DNA from: JANYHF01 sp031393505
GTDB taxonomy: Bacteria; Pseudomonadota; Alphaproteobacteria; Rhizobiales; Hyphomicrobiaceae
Direction: 5' to 3'
DNA length: 64,000 nucleotides
NCBI GenBank assembly: GCA_031393505.1
Contig: JANMVX010000102.1
Coordinates: 62,001 to 126,000, forward strand
Below are positions 25,301-34,553 of the stretch, piece by piece. The notes beneath the pieces are model-generated. The model did no database searches. It was given only the letters and a program-made list of their open reading frames with translations, and was not told the DNA's origin. Made by a program: the position numbers and the translations under genes. Position 1 is the first letter of the stretch; each line of letters starts with the position of its first letter.

Positions 25301-26311
25301 AAGGTGCGTCGCCCGCGCGATCTGATCCAGATCCAACCAGGTCGATTTCAAGACAACGTCGCTCGCCGCCTCGCCATTCAGGCCGAGCGTGGCCGAGCCC
25401 GTCAGGCGCTGCGGCCGGCCAGCGCCGTCGATCACGATTTCAAGCTCGTCCAGTTTGGCTTGCGTGCTGTTCGCGGTCAGCTTCGATTTCAGATCCAATC
25501 CGCCACCGGCTGCTTTGGCGTTGGACCCTGCTGCTGCCGGGAACGAGGCCATGGCCTGCAGATCGCCAGTCAATGTGGTCAGGCCATCAGCCGAAGCGAC
25601 CGCGCCGTCAAACGTATAGCTCGCTGCTGCCGGGTCGGCGCCATGCGTCGAAACTTTCAGCCGCAGCTTCCCCGCCGCATCATCGCGGCCCACCGAGAGG
25701 CGAAGGTCGGCCGGATTGCCGTCCTGCCGGTAAGTGCCTTTGAACCGGAATGGCCCCTGTGGCCCGCCTGCGTCGACGTCTCCGGTCACGTCGTCGAAAC
25801 GCCACTGTTGCCCATCCGACGCGCCCACCAGGTCAACGGCGCCATGAGTGATGTGGATGGCGCTGATAGACAAGCCCTGCAGAGCGCCGGGAGCAGCAGG
25901 CGCGTTGCCCGTCTTGAGCGGCGGCAGCAGGCCCTCCCAATTGCCCTTGCCGTCGCGCCCGATCGCAAGCCGCACGGTGGGCGACTTGAGCTCGACGTCT
26001 TGCGCCACCATCGCGCCCGTCAGCAATGCGCTGGTCGACAGCTGCATGCGGAATGAGTCCATGCGCAACAGCGGCGTATCGAACCGGCCGCTGGCGTCAG
26101 CCACGCGCACATTGTCGAAGCTGATGTAGGGCGTCGGCAGCAACCGCAGTTGCACCCGATCGCCCACCCGGACACGGCGGCCCAGCAGTTGGCTTGCCTC
26201 GCTCTCAAAGGTGCTGCGATAGCGGCTCCAGTCGATTAGAGCGGGCGCGGCGAAGAGCACGGCCAAGACCGTGATCAGCAACAGTCCAATCGTGACAAGA
26301 ACCTTGTTCAA
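22391..26311 (-). CDS. AsmA-family giant envelope protein
   Basis: A 1306-aa protein with one N-terminal membrane anchor (VLVTIGLLLITVLAVLFAAPALI) followed by the AsmA N-terminal signature (IDWSRYRSTFESEASQLLGRRVRVG ... LRLLPTPYISFDNVRV). The long middle is beta-rich and repetitive, and an AsmA C-terminal domain (VVGSANGKGTFSLSEGALTGFSANGID) is visible near residues 1040-1075. The final roughly 100 residues are Ala/Pro-rich and end in a basic RPRKKKTGW segment. AsmA-like proteins bridge the periplasm and are linked to lipid transport and outer-membrane assembly. Standalone; convergent with the CARDB gene and divergent from uvrD. Confidence 0.9.
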   Translation of the reverse strand: MNKVLVTIGLLLITVLAVLFAAPALIDWSRYRSTFESEASQLLGRRVRVGDRVQLRLLPTPYISFDNVRVADASGRFDTPLLRMDSFRMQLSTSALLTGAMVAQDVELKSPTVRLAIGRDGKGNWEGLLPPLKTGNAPAAPGALQGLSISAIHITHGAVDLVGASDGQQWRFDDVTGDVDAGGPQGPFRFKGTYRQDGNPADLRLSVGRDDAAGKLRLKVSTHGADPAAASYTFDGAVASADGLTTLTGDLQAMASFPAAAGSNAKAAGGGLDLKSKLTANSTQAKLDELEIVIDGAGRPQRLTGSATLGLNGEAASDVVLKSTWLDLDQIARATHLPAGTPDNGAADKPSAKDGLQGFLALANSLPGWLSKGHLRLAVEEARFGGSAITALQISAERTSNGLTIESLTAKLPGQSLISASGDINTLGASHFDGQVRLWGTNLASMANWAEPSLQLKESTGASPYLIDTEIAVDSARFTAEKLRAEIAGTTVTGGIRYVAAPQSLSITLDSNRLDLARDFDSPVNLLALAGLSTAVAAPDAAASTSGLDLKALLTGDTFLDLRIGHLLTAQGALHDVSAKLDRSNGRLNIPGIDLTTDGGFALHLEGALQVKDDQGQGQLRLLVAAPSPDAIVGALKIAGLASSAATAEKPLAALTPLTLAGTVELGGKSSTSESLALDGSAAGSRLRISLHRDSGETDWQSGQLDAAADLSNPDAERLLAQIALGLDKVLAPAKAGSASGTGIVAATPAAPGAVTPPGRLSLRLSGIPEDGLTTRVGLTTGAIDATFDGKSTYGADAVVSADGTVAVAAKEANRLVRVVGLEAFVPEQSGELKLSALLHRDATLLALSNVTAAVGGVQSVGEATLTAGMPRPRLVVQVQSNTLRLDYWLSRLTSANAGAAARDLADGAPWSDQSFDFEPTQAVEAKITANAKQLVLANGYSLDDARLTADVVPGKIDLRLAAGRGLQGDWSGRLLLEKASAGATLHMDAVLDKARLDQIGGALGAIPRPEGELALKVELDGRGLSPRDVVGSANGKGTFSLSEGALTGFSANGIDAAARTSLADQAPVSAETLSRSLMEASKAGAFAFRGAKGNLTIADGAVRFDKMLVDSAQSQLEIANRIDLAKLQLASLWRLQPKPASSGKPPLPAVQFSYLGPLSDLAHVQPAIDFADLKQDLEARKLLGEPEQSLGIWPADSGAGQGPEADNTPAVPAPMPADTTAAAKPASLTNAAAAPASTAAVVGNASPASTGLVIGNPTATAAAAPADTAGAVNTAADNAPKRPIPRPRKKKTGWAASLLQGLFGN

Positions 26312-26542
26312 CTGCCAACCTCAGCACCCCGAAGACCACCCTAGCACGGGCCGCCGCCACCCGCCTACATCCCTCTGACCGTACCCGGAGCGATAGGGTG
26401 AATCTCGAGGCTTGAGTGACCATTTTCGGCTTCCGCGGTCAAGCCGGGAGAGGCACACGTTTCATTGTATCGGGTGCGAAGGGACGGGATGGCCAGGGTT
26501 GGCCCCATTGCCGCTGATCGCCCCGTGCTATAGTGGGATGGT

Positions 26543-28933
26543 ATGACAACGAGTCGAAAACATAACACGAACATGGCCACCCTACCGCCCGCCGACGATG
26601 GTGACGAAACGGACCATCTGCCGCTATCGCAGCGCGCCATGGCGCGGACCGGCGCGCCCTACCTGCAGGGGTTGAACGCCGAGCAGCGGCTGGCGGTGGA
26701 AACACTTGAGGGGCCGGTCCTGGTGCTGGCGGGCGCGGGCACCGGTAAGACACGCGTGCTCACCACCCGCATCGGTCACATTCTCGCGACCGGCCGCGCG
26801 CGCGGTTCCGAGATTTTGGCCGTAACGTTCACCAACCGCGCCGCGCACGAAATGAAGGAGCGCATCGGCGCCGTTATCGGCATGGCGGTGGAGGGCATGC
26901 CGTGGCTGGGCACGTTCCACGCCATCGGGGTGCGGCTGCTGCGCCGGCACAGCGAGCTGGTCGGGCTCAAGAGCGGATTTACCATCCTCGACACCGACGA
27001 CCAGATTCGCTTGCTGAAGCAACTCCTGGAAGTCGAGAAGCTTGACATCAAGCGCTGGCCAGCGCGCCAGCTGGCCTCGCTGATCGACGGCTGGAAGAAC
27101 CGTGGGCTGATCCCGTCCAAAGTGCCGCCTGGAGAAGGGCAGTCGTTCGGCGGCGGCAAGGGGCTTGAGCTGTATGCCGCCTATCAGGCGCGCATGAAGG
27201 AACTGAACTGCGTCGACTTCGGCGATCTCTTACTGGAATGCCTGCGGCTGTTCCAGGAGCACCCCGACGTGCTCGCCATGTATCACCAGAAATTCAAGTT
27301 CATCCTGGTGGACGAATATCAGGACACCAACGTATCGCAGTATCTCTGGCTGCGGCTGCTGGCCCAGGGCACCAAGAACATCTGCTGCGTTGGCGACGAC
27401 GATCAGTCGATCTATGGCTGGCGCGGCGCGGAAGTGGAGAACATCCTCCGCTTCGAGAAGGAATTTCCTGGCGCCAAAGTGATCCGGCTGGAGCAGAACT
27501 ATCGCTCGACCGGGCACATTCTTGCCGCCGCCTCGGCCATCATCGCCGAGAACAAGGGACGGCTGGGGAAAACGCTGCGTACCGACGATGGTATGGGCCA
27601 CAAGGTACTGGTGCAGGGGTTTTGGGACGACAGCGAAGAAGCGCGCATGATCGGCCAACGCCTGGAGGAGCTTCGGAAAAACGGCGGTAACCTCAATCAA
27701 TGCGCCATTCTCGTGCGGGCGTCATTCCAGATGCGCGCCTTCGAGGACCGTTTTGTCACCATGGGACTGCCCTATCGCGTCATCGGTGGCCCACGCTTTT
27801 ACGAGCGGCTGGAGATCAAGGACGCCACGGCCTATCTGGAATTGACGGTCAACCCGACCAATGACCTGAAGTTCGAGCGCATCATCAACTCGCCCAAGCG
27901 CGGGTTGGCCGACGCGACCATGCAGGTGCTGCACAATCATGCGCGGGCGCGCGGGTTGCATCTGATGCAGGCGGCGCGCGAGATCGTGGAAACCGAGGAG
28001 CTGAAGCCGAAGGCGCGCAAATCGCTGCGTGATCTGCTGATGCAGTTCGATGGCTGGCGCTCGCGCGTCGCCCATATGCCGCATACGGAACTCGCCCAGA
28101 TGATCCTGGACGAAAGCGGCTACACGGCCATGTGGCAGCAGGATCCCAATCCCACGGCGCACACGCGGCTGGAGAATCTCAAGGAACTGATCCGCTTCCT
28201 CGGCGAGTTCGAAACGTTGCAGGGATTTCTCGAACACGTCTCGCTGGTGATGGATGTGGACGCTGGCGATGACGGTGAGCGTGTCAGCATCATGACGTTG
28301 CACGGCGCCAAGGGACTGGAGTTCGACACCGTTTTCCTGCCAGGCTGGGAGGAAGGGCTGTTCCCGCATCAGCGCGCGCTGGATGAGAGCGGATTGTCCG
28401 GGCTGGAAGAGGAGCGCCGGCTGGCCCACGTCGGCATTACGCGTGCAAGAAAATTCGCCGCCATCAGTTTTACGCAGAACCGGCGCGTGCACGCCCTATT
28501 CCAGTCGCAGATGCCGTCGCGGTTCGTCGATGAACTGCCCGAGGCGCATGTGGAAGTTGCGGCCGTGCGCACGGGCTATTCGAACGGCGGATCTTACGCG
28601 CAAAGCCGATTCGACGAGCCCGCGGCCGGCTTCGCGCACCAATACGAAACGCCGGGCTGGAAGCGCGCCCAGGCCCAGTTCGCCCAACAGGCCAACACCT
28701 TCCAGCGCGGCGCGCCGCCGTTGCGCCAACAGCCGCGCAAAGCCGTCACCATCGATGGCGACCTGGTGGCGTCGAGCGCCAGGCCCAGCTCGACCTTCAA
28801 GGTCGGCGATCAGGTGCGGCACGACAAATTCGGCGCGGGCACGGTGGCTGAGATCGATGGAAATAAACTAACAGTCGATTTCGCCGACAACGGCCGGAAG
28901 AAAGTCGTTGAGACGTTCGTCAGTTTGCTGTGA
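26543..28933 (+). CDS. uvrD: ATP-dependent DNA helicase UvrD/PcrA
   Basis: A 796-aa superfamily 1A helicase. The Q-motif region is LNAEQRLAVE; Walker A is GAGTGKT (64-70); Walker B is VDEYQDTN; further motifs are GDDDQSIYGWRGA, LEQNYRST, GAKGLEFDTVFLPGWEEGLFP and the VGITRARK motif VI. The C-terminus ends in a Tudor-like domain (VGDQVRHDKFGAGTVAEIDGNKLTVDF) used for RNA polymerase or DNA contact. The start could also be at the ATG ten codons downstream. Role: nucleotide excision repair and replication-fork clearance. Confidence 0.95.
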   Translation: MTTSRKHNTNMATLPPADDGDETDHLPLSQRAMARTGAPYLQGLNAEQRLAVETLEGPVLVLAGAGTGKTRVLTTRIGHILATGRARGSEILAVTFTNRAAHEMKERIGAVIGMAVEGMPWLGTFHAIGVRLLRRHSELVGLKSGFTILDTDDQIRLLKQLLEVEKLDIKRWPARQLASLIDGWKNRGLIPSKVPPGEGQSFGGGKGLELYAAYQARMKELNCVDFGDLLLECLRLFQEHPDVLAMYHQKFKFILVDEYQDTNVSQYLWLRLLAQGTKNICCVGDDDQSIYGWRGAEVENILRFEKEFPGAKVIRLEQNYRSTGHILAAASAIIAENKGRLGKTLRTDDGMGHKVLVQGFWDDSEEARMIGQRLEELRKNGGNLNQCAILVRASFQMRAFEDRFVTMGLPYRVIGGPRFYERLEIKDATAYLELTVNPTNDLKFERIINSPKRGLADATMQVLHNHARARGLHLMQAAREIVETEELKPKARKSLRDLLMQFDGWRSRVAHMPHTELAQMILDESGYTAMWQQDPNPTAHTRLENLKELIRFLGEFETLQGFLEHVSLVMDVDAGDDGERVSIMTLHGAKGLEFDTVFLPGWEEGLFPHQRALDESGLSGLEEERRLAHVGITRARKFAAISFTQNRRVHALFQSQMPSRFVDELPEAHVEVAAVRTGYSNGGSYAQSRFDEPAAGFAHQYETPGWKRAQAQFAQQANTFQRGAPPLRQQPRKAVTIDGDLVASSARPSSTFKVGDQVRHDKFGAGTVAEIDGNKLTVDFADNGRKKVVETFVSLL

Positions 28934-28950
28934 TTGTGAGGCGAGCACCT

Positions 28951-29174
28951 TCCTCTCCCCCAACGCTTTTCCGCGTTGGGGGAGAGGAGACCGCGTCTCG
29001 CAGCCGCCCTCTTCGGCGGCAAGAGCCACGCGGTCGGTGAGGGGCAGCCGCTTGCTCCGTCGTTGGTGCGACCAGCCACACAGCAAGTGGCTGCCCCTCA
29101 CCTGTCGCTGATTCCGTCGCGCTTTGCGCTCCGGGCGACATCCTCTCCCCCGCGAAGAGGCGGGGGAGAGGAGT
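28951..29174. repeat. Large palindromic intergenic repeat, copy C
   Basis: Same family and orientation as copy B: CTCTCCCCC hairpin, GAGACCGCGTCTCGCAGCC, GGCAAGAGCCACGCGGTCGG, GAGGGGCAG core with an opposing CTGCCCCTCACC, and a final hairpin CTCTCCCCCGCG. It fills most of the gap between uvrD and the next gene. Confidence 0.82.
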
Positions 29175-29208
29175 AGACCGTCGTTCCACCCAATTCGGAG
29201 GTTATCTG

Positions 29209-29595
29209 ATGATCGTTCTGCGTACCGCTTGCCTAGTTGCCCTAACTGCGTTCCTGACCTCCAGCACCCTCGCTGCCGAGCGCCCGCTGAACGGCCCCGA
29301 GATCGACGCCCTGATCAAGGGCAACACGGTCACCGGCCAGAACATCAACGGCATCTGGAAGCAGTTTTTCGACGCCAACGGTGAAACCACCTATCTCGCG
29401 CCGGAAAAGCCGCCCTCGCTGGGCGAATGGAACGTGCAGGGCGACAAGTTCTGCTCCAAGTGGCCGCCGAACGACCACTGGGTCTGCTACGCCGTGACCG
29501 GCGATCTCGACGCCAAACCCAAGACCATCACCTGGATCGCCGGCGGCAGCGGCACGAAATATCCGGGCACGGTGCAGGTGGGCAAGGGGCTCTAA
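29209..29595 (+). CDS. Small secreted protein of unknown function (DUF995-like)
   Basis: A 128-aa protein with a signal peptide (MIVLRTACLVALTAFLTSSTLAA). The mature protein begins with the pattern LNGPEIDALIKGNTVTG, followed by GEWNVQGDKFCSKWPPNDHWVCYAV, a layout I associate with small exported DUF995-like proteins. Two Cys flank the Trp-rich core and may form a disulfide. A GGAGG ribosome site lies 10 bases before the ATG. Its stop codon overlaps the end of the convergent GNAT gene by 4 bp. Function unknown. Confidence 0.78.
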   Translation: MIVLRTACLVALTAFLTSSTLAAERPLNGPEIDALIKGNTVTGQNINGIWKQFFDANGETTYLAPEKPPSLGEWNVQGDKFCSKWPPNDHWVCYAVTGDLDAKPKTITWIAGGSGTKYPGTVQVGKGL

Positions 29596-30212
29596 CGCGC
29601 CGCCTCAAGCAACGGAACGTGGGGCGCGGCGTGCTTGGGCAAGTGCCCGGTCAGCCGCGGATCGGCCAGGGTTTCGACCTGGAAGGCGTAGATCTCGAAG
29701 CCCGAACGGCGGTAGAACCCCAGCGCTTTGGGATGATCGAAACTGCAGGTGTGCAACCAGAAACGCCTGATCGGCTTGGCCCAGGCCCGTGCGATGGCGC
29801 CGCTCATAAGGGCGCGGCCAATCCCACTGCCGAAACAGTCCGGGACCAATCCGAAGAAGGCCAGTTCGCAGTCTCCGGTGTTGCGAAAGTCCAGCTCAAG
29901 CAGGCCAATGGGCTTGTCCTTGTCGAAGAGCACAAAGCTCTCGACCAGCGGATTGCTCAGGATTTCGAGCAGTTTTGCGTCGGGCATGGTCAAGCGCGAA
30001 AACCATAGCCAGGGTTCGCCGACTTTGCCGAACAGGTCGCGATAGTCAGCGAGGCCAGTGCCGTCGATGCGATCAAGCCGGAGCGGCGGGGCAAGTGTTT
30101 CGCGCGGCATTGGATCGGGCGCGGCGCGCATCTCGAGACAGGTGACCAGATTGGCGATTTGGCCTGGAGCGAGTGGCGAATAGCCTAAAGGCAAGGTGGC
30201 ATTGAGTTTCAT
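29592..30212 (-). CDS. GNAT-family N-acetyltransferase
   Basis: A 206-aa protein. The start was set at 30212 (MKLNATLPLGYSPL). The acetyl-CoA-binding motif A is LAFFGLVPDCFGSGIGRALMSGAI and motif B is LHTCSFDHPKALGFYRRSGFE. An N-terminal segment of about 60 residues precedes the GNAT core. It follows the kinase gene with a 13-bp gap on the same strand, so the two are likely co-transcribed. The acceptor substrate cannot be told from sequence. Confidence 0.88.
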   Translation of the reverse strand: MKLNATLPLGYSPLAPGQIANLVTCLEMRAAPDPMPRETLAPPLRLDRIDGTGLADYRDLFGKVGEPWLWFSRLTMPDAKLLEILSNPLVESFVLFDKDKPIGLLELDFRNTGDCELAFFGLVPDCFGSGIGRALMSGAIARAWAKPIRRFWLHTCSFDHPKALGFYRRSGFEIYAFQVETLADPRLTGHLPKHAAPHVPLLEAAR

Positions 30213-30225
30213 CGCGCTGCTCGCT

Positions 30226-32715
30226 TCACGGATAGCCGCCGATCTGCGCATTCCAGAGCCGCACCGTCATGTCGTCTCCCGCCGAGGCCAGCTTGTGCCC
30301 GTCGGGCAGGAACGCCACGGCGCGCACTGCCTTCACGTGCCCCTCATAGGTGTTCAGCAGCGCGCCCGTCGCCGCATCCCACAGCCTCACGGTTCCGTCC
30401 TCGCTGCCCGAGGCCAGCATGCGTCCGTCCGGTGAAAAATCCAGCGAGACGATGCGGTTGGCGTGGCCGATCATCGTCTTCAACGGCGCTTCCGACGTCG
30501 TCGACCAAAGAATGATGGTCTTGTCGTTGCCGGCCGAGGCCAGGATCTGTCCGTCCGGCGAGATCGCCACGGCGCGAATATCTTCTGTGTGCCCCGTGTA
30601 AGTGCGGATCAGCCGCCGCTTGCGCTCGTCCCAGAGTTTGATGGTCTTGTCCGCCCCCGCTGTCGCCAGCAGGCGGCGGTGCGCGGAGTAGGCCACGGCG
30701 AACACCGGGCGCTTGTGGTCGGACCAGGTGTTGCGCGCGCCGCGGCTGCTGTCCCACAGCCGCACCTTGGTGTCTTGCCCCACCGTCGCAAACAGCTTGG
30801 AGCCGCTGAGGAAGGTCGCGCCCCAGATTGGCCCATCGTGCTCGTTGAAGGCGCCGAGCTTTTCACCCGTGTCCATCTGCCAGAGGCCGAGCGAGCCATC
30901 GGAGAGGCCCGCCAACAAGACGTGTTCGGACGAAGCGAGCGACGTCACCTGCTGTCCGGGAGCAAGGATGCTGCGCAACTGCTCGCCAGTCTTGGCGTTC
31001 CAGATCAGCATCTGGCCGTCGGCGCCGCCAGACGCGATGAGGCCGTCCGAGGTCACCGTCATGGCGTCGATGCCCACGGCATGGCCGCGCAACGCGCGGA
31101 TCAGGCTGACATCGCTGCCGCCGAGGAGGGAGGCATGCGGTACCGGCAGGCCCACCGCCGGTCCCCAGAGTTCGACCGATATCAACGCGCCAACCACGGC
31201 GGCGGCTATTGCGGCGCGCAGTACAAATCCCTGCATGGTCTGCTTGAGGCGGCCAAGCAGGGAGTCGCTGGACGCCACTTTGGGCTTGGGTTGTGGAATG
31301 ACGGCGGGCAGCTGTGGCGTCGGGGCGGCGGCCGGCGTCACCGCAGCGGCGCGCAGAAGCCGGGTCTCGGGATCGGTCTCGATGACGGGCTTGGCGGCGG
31401 GGGCGAGCACGGTCGGTTCCGACTTGGTGTCAGCCAAGCGGTCCAGCAATCCGCGCGGCCGCTCGGGGCGCGGCGCCTCGGCAACTTTTCGAGGCATCGC
31501 CTGTTGCAGCCAGTTGAACGCGTCCTTGGCGCCGGCGCGGGCATTGACCAGAGCCGCCGCCGCCAAAGGCGTCATGGCGCCGATGAAGGTGGACATTTGC
31601 GAGCGGGTCGGTGCTTTGGGCAGCGGTTTTGGCATGGCCGGCCTGGGCGCTGCGTCAGCCAACGCCCTGGCGGCATTGATTGCGGCCATTGGTGCGGGCG
31701 GTTCGGGCGCCGGCTTGGGTTTTGGCTTCAGCCTGAATGGCTTTGGCTCGTCGCCGCCCTCAAGCTTACGGGTCTGCGCGCTTGCTTTTGCAGTAGCGGC
31801 CGGCGCTCGTTGCGGCTTGGGCGGTGCAACGGTATGCGCCGAATGAAGCAGCATCTTGCGCCATTCGGCGATCGATTGTGGGCGCGCCTCGACGGCGAGC
31901 CGCAGTGCGGCATCAATGGCCTGCAGAAAGCCCGTGCGATAAACGCCTTGGGTGGCCGCGAACTCCGCCGCCACCAATTCGTCGCGCTGCATGCGCCCTG
32001 GCGCATCGGCGGGCCGGCGGCCGGTCACGGCATGATAGAGCGTCGCGGCGAGAGCATAAATGTCCGTCCACGGACCTTGCCGCCGGCCGTCCTGCGCATA
32101 TTGCTCAGCCGGCGAATAGCCCGGCTTGACCAGCACGCTCATGGTCGAGAGATGGCTCGCCACCTCACGACGCGCCGAGCCGAAATCAATCAGCACCGGT
32201 GACCCGTCCGGCCGGATCATGATGTTGTCGGGGGCGATGTCGCGATGCAGAAAACTGCGTGCGTGAATGGTCTCCAGCGCGTCCAGCAGCGGCGCGACGA
32301 CCGCGTCCAATTCAGCTTGCAGCGGGCGGCGTCCCAACTTGTCCAGCCAGGCTTTAAAGCTGACGCCGTCTTCCAGCTTCAGCACCATGTAGCCGGTGTT
32401 GTTTTGGCGAAAATATCTGTAAACGCGCACAATGTTGGCGTGGTCGAAGGTGGCGAGCGCCTGCGCTTCCTCGATGAAGCGATCCAGGCCCCAGCGGTAA
32501 TCCTCGTCCAGCCCGCGCGATTTCGAGCGCACCAGCGTGGTGTTTTCGCGCGCGGCGAAATCGGACGGGAAATATTCCTTGATGGCGACGCCGCGATTGA
32601 GCGGGGTTTCCTCAGCCAGATAGGTTATGCCGAAGCCGCCCGCGCCAAGCACCTTGGCGATGCGATAGTCGCCCGCCAGCTCCGTCCCGATGGGCAGTGC
32701 AAGTAGATTGTCCAT
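30226..32715 (-). CDS. Membrane Ser/Thr protein kinase with extracytoplasmic WD40 propeller
   Basis: An 829-aa protein starting at 32715. The kinase domain (about 13-275) has GAGGFGITY (P-loop), the VAIKEYFP lysine, the HRDIAPDN catalytic loop and DFGSAR. A Pro/Ala-rich linker of about 230 residues follows, then one TM helix (VLRAAIAAAVVGALISVEL), then seven WD40 repeats ending in LWD/LWN, enough for one complete beta-propeller. The topology places the propeller in the periplasm, as a probable sensor or docking domain. Divergent genes encode two FHA proteins and a PP2C phosphatase, forming a phosphorylation circuit. No type VI secretion genes are present in the window. Confidence 0.92.
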   Translation of the reverse strand: MDNLLALPIGTELAGDYRIAKVLGAGGFGITYLAEETPLNRGVAIKEYFPSDFAARENTTLVRSKSRGLDEDYRWGLDRFIEEAQALATFDHANIVRVYRYFRQNNTGYMVLKLEDGVSFKAWLDKLGRRPLQAELDAVVAPLLDALETIHARSFLHRDIAPDNIMIRPDGSPVLIDFGSARREVASHLSTMSVLVKPGYSPAEQYAQDGRRQGPWTDIYALAATLYHAVTGRRPADAPGRMQRDELVAAEFAATQGVYRTGFLQAIDAALRLAVEARPQSIAEWRKMLLHSAHTVAPPKPQRAPAATAKASAQTRKLEGGDEPKPFRLKPKPKPAPEPPAPMAAINAARALADAAPRPAMPKPLPKAPTRSQMSTFIGAMTPLAAAALVNARAGAKDAFNWLQQAMPRKVAEAPRPERPRGLLDRLADTKSEPTVLAPAAKPVIETDPETRLLRAAAVTPAAAPTPQLPAVIPQPKPKVASSDSLLGRLKQTMQGFVLRAAIAAAVVGALISVELWGPAVGLPVPHASLLGGSDVSLIRALRGHAVGIDAMTVTSDGLIASGGADGQMLIWNAKTGEQLRSILAPGQQVTSLASSEHVLLAGLSDGSLGLWQMDTGEKLGAFNEHDGPIWGATFLSGSKLFATVGQDTKVRLWDSSRGARNTWSDHKRPVFAVAYSAHRRLLATAGADKTIKLWDERKRRLIRTYTGHTEDIRAVAISPDGQILASAGNDKTIILWSTTSEAPLKTMIGHANRIVSLDFSPDGRMLASGSEDGTVRLWDAATGALLNTYEGHVKAVRAVAFLPDGHKLASAGDDMTVRLWNAQIGGYP

Positions 32716-32999
32716 GCCGGGATCGTGCGCTCTGGCTGTTGCGACAGATGGAGTTGCTAGGACCAAGGTGTTCGCCGTCGGTTACGTCCGACGCCAGCCA
32801 AGCGTTCGGCACACTGGGACACAGCCTACGTTGTGCCACGTCTCGGCCTAAGTCTCTGAGCGCAAATTTGCCCCGAATTGTGGCATGACCTGATTTGCCC
32901 ACCTCAAACGCCGTTTTGCAGCCGCAAAGTTGTTCGACGACGGGAGCGACCAGTTCGGGGCCGCCCGAGCAAAACATGCGCCGCCGCGAGGGTTGCATT

Positions 33000-33644
33000 A
33001 TGCGCGGAATGATCATTGCCCTTCTTCTGCTATTCGCAGCGCCCGCTCTGGCCACGATGCCAGCTGTGGCGCAAACTGTCGCCGAGGCCGCCGCCGATCC
33101 CGCGCCTGAGCCGACCGAGGCGACGCTCTGGACACGCGTCCAGAATGGCTTTGCCCAGGGTCGTGAGCCGCAGCTGATGCTCGTTGCTGTCGTTTTGGGC
33201 GGACTGCTGCCGATCCTGTCACTGGTGGCGCTGGCGTCCCGCTTCGGCTTCAAGCGCTGGGCGGCGCGCAAACGTGAGACCTTTACGCAAGTCGCCATGG
33301 CGCCCGCCGTGACGCGCCAACAGGTGAGCGAAATCCGCGGCCAGCTGCCGCTTCTCGATGTCATCGGCGCAGAAGCAGATGTGCATCGCCTCGACGGCAA
33401 CATGACACGCATCGGCCGCCACGAGGAGAATGACATCCGCCTCGCCAGCCAGACCGTGCATCGCTATCACGCCGTGCTGCACCGCACGCCCGAGCAGAAA
33501 TTCGTCATCACGGACCTGTCCGGCCCCGAAGGCAACGGCGTGGTCGTAAATGCCGAGCGCGTCGACCAGATCGCGCTGGCGGCCGGCGACCTGATTGAGC
33601 TTGGCGACGTGCGCTTGCGCTTCCGTTTTGGCGAGGCGCATTGA
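33000..33644 (+). CDS. Membrane-anchored FHA-domain protein
   Basis: A 214-aa protein from the ATG at 33000. Signal peptide (about 1-24), a second TM helix (LMLVAVVLGGLLPILSLVAL, about 60-79), a basic linker, then a C-terminal FHA domain (about 118-212) with the phosphothreonine-recognition pattern MTRIGRHEENDIRLASQTVHRYHAVLH and the NGVVVNAERV loop. The FHA domain would face the cytosol and read the kinase output. First gene of the divergent operon-like set; separated from the second FHA gene by an inverted repeat. Confidence 0.88.
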   Translation: MRGMIIALLLLFAAPALATMPAVAQTVAEAAADPAPEPTEATLWTRVQNGFAQGREPQLMLVAVVLGGLLPILSLVALASRFGFKRWAARKRETFTQVAMAPAVTRQQVSEIRGQLPLLDVIGAEADVHRLDGNMTRIGRHEENDIRLASQTVHRYHAVLHRTPEQKFVITDLSGPEGNGVVVNAERVDQIALAAGDLIELGDVRLRFRFGEAH

Positions 33645-33670
33645 ATGCGAGCGTGTGATGGCCTCTCAAC

Positions 33671-33821
33671 TCGTCATACCCGCGAAGGCGGGTATCCAGC
33701 CAAGCCAGAGGTTTGCCGAGGTGCTCACTGCCCGACAGTCGCCTTGAAAGGGACATGTCGTAGTCCGGCGCCGGCGAGCGCCACGAGCTTGGCTGGATAC
33801 CCGCCTTCGCGGGTATGACGA
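33671..33821. repeat. 35-bp perfect inverted repeat pair
   Basis: The left arm (33671-33705) begins TCGTCATACCCGCGAAGGC and the right arm (33787-33821) is its exact reverse complement; each arm itself holds an ACCCGCGAAGGCGGGT hairpin. The spacer is 81 bp. It resembles the widespread CGTCATACCCGCG-type REP family. It lies between the two FHA genes. Confidence 0.92.
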
Positions 33822-33873
33822 TGTCTTGCGTTGTGAGCGTGGTTGAATGGAACAGATACTCGGGGTAACAGCA

Positions 33874-34542
33874 ATGGCCAATGAAGACGATCCTCTACAG
33901 AGCGTGTTGAAAGCCGTCGCCGGCCAATCGCGCCAGAGCGGCGATGAGGCCGAGCGCACGGCGCTGTTGGGGCGGAGCACGTCACCGTCCTCGCTGCAAA
34001 ATGCTCTGCGTGCGGCCGAAGCGGCGCTGACTCCCGTGGGGTCGCGCCCAGTTGGGCCTATCGATTCCAACGCCGCCACCATCATCAACCGCGCACCAAA
34101 GGCCCCAGCGATGCCCGCTCCGGCAAAAACCCAACTCGTGCGCGGCGGTCAGAAACCGTTGCGTTCCGACTTCCATGCCGATCCCGTGGTCGGCTGGCTG
34201 GTCATCATCGGCGGGCCGGGCCTTGGCTCCTTCCGCCCGGTGTTCGAGGGCAACAACAGCATCGGCCGCAACGCCAGTCAGCGCATCCCGATCGATTTCG
34301 GCGATGATGCGATCTCGGCCGAGGAGCAGGCCTTTCTGCGTTACGATGCATCAGACCGCCAGTTCCTGCTGGTGCCGAACTTGGCCAAGACCAATGTCAT
34401 CGCGGTCAACGAGGCCAAGCCGACGGCCGCTGTGAAACTGGCCGCCATGGACGTCATCACGATGGGGCGTACGCAGCTGGTATTCGTACCGTTCTGCGGC
34501 GATGAGTTCGACTGGTCGGAACTGGCCGGCCTCAAGGAATAA
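33874..34542 (+). CDS. Cytosolic FHA-domain protein
   Basis: A 222-aa protein from the ATG at 33874 (GGGG ribosome site); the ATG at 33847 is an alternative. No signal or TM helix. The N-terminal roughly 100 residues are low-complexity and contain Thr-rich segments (ERTALLG, AATIINRAP, KTQLVRGG) that look like kinase phosphorylation sites. The C-terminal half is an FHA domain (GWLVIIGGPGLGSFRPVFEGNNSIGRNASQ ...) with a degenerate SxxH. Likely substrate and reader of the WD40 kinase; 11 bp ahead of the phosphatase gene. Confidence 0.86.
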   Translation: MANEDDPLQSVLKAVAGQSRQSGDEAERTALLGRSTSPSSLQNALRAAEAALTPVGSRPVGPIDSNAATIINRAPKAPAMPAPAKTQLVRGGQKPLRSDFHADPVVGWLVIIGGPGLGSFRPVFEGNNSIGRNASQRIPIDFGDDAISAEEQAFLRYDASDRQFLLVPNLAKTNVIAVNEAKPTAAVKLAAMDVITMGRTQLVFVPFCGDEFDWSELAGLKE

Positions 34543-34553
34543 GCGCGACCGCC

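Noticed and set aside
30463..32202. A 579-codon plus-strand open frame opposite the WD40 kinase
   Set aside because: No domain is recognisable, the composition is Gln/His/Arg-rich, and the kinase on the other strand has complete motifs.
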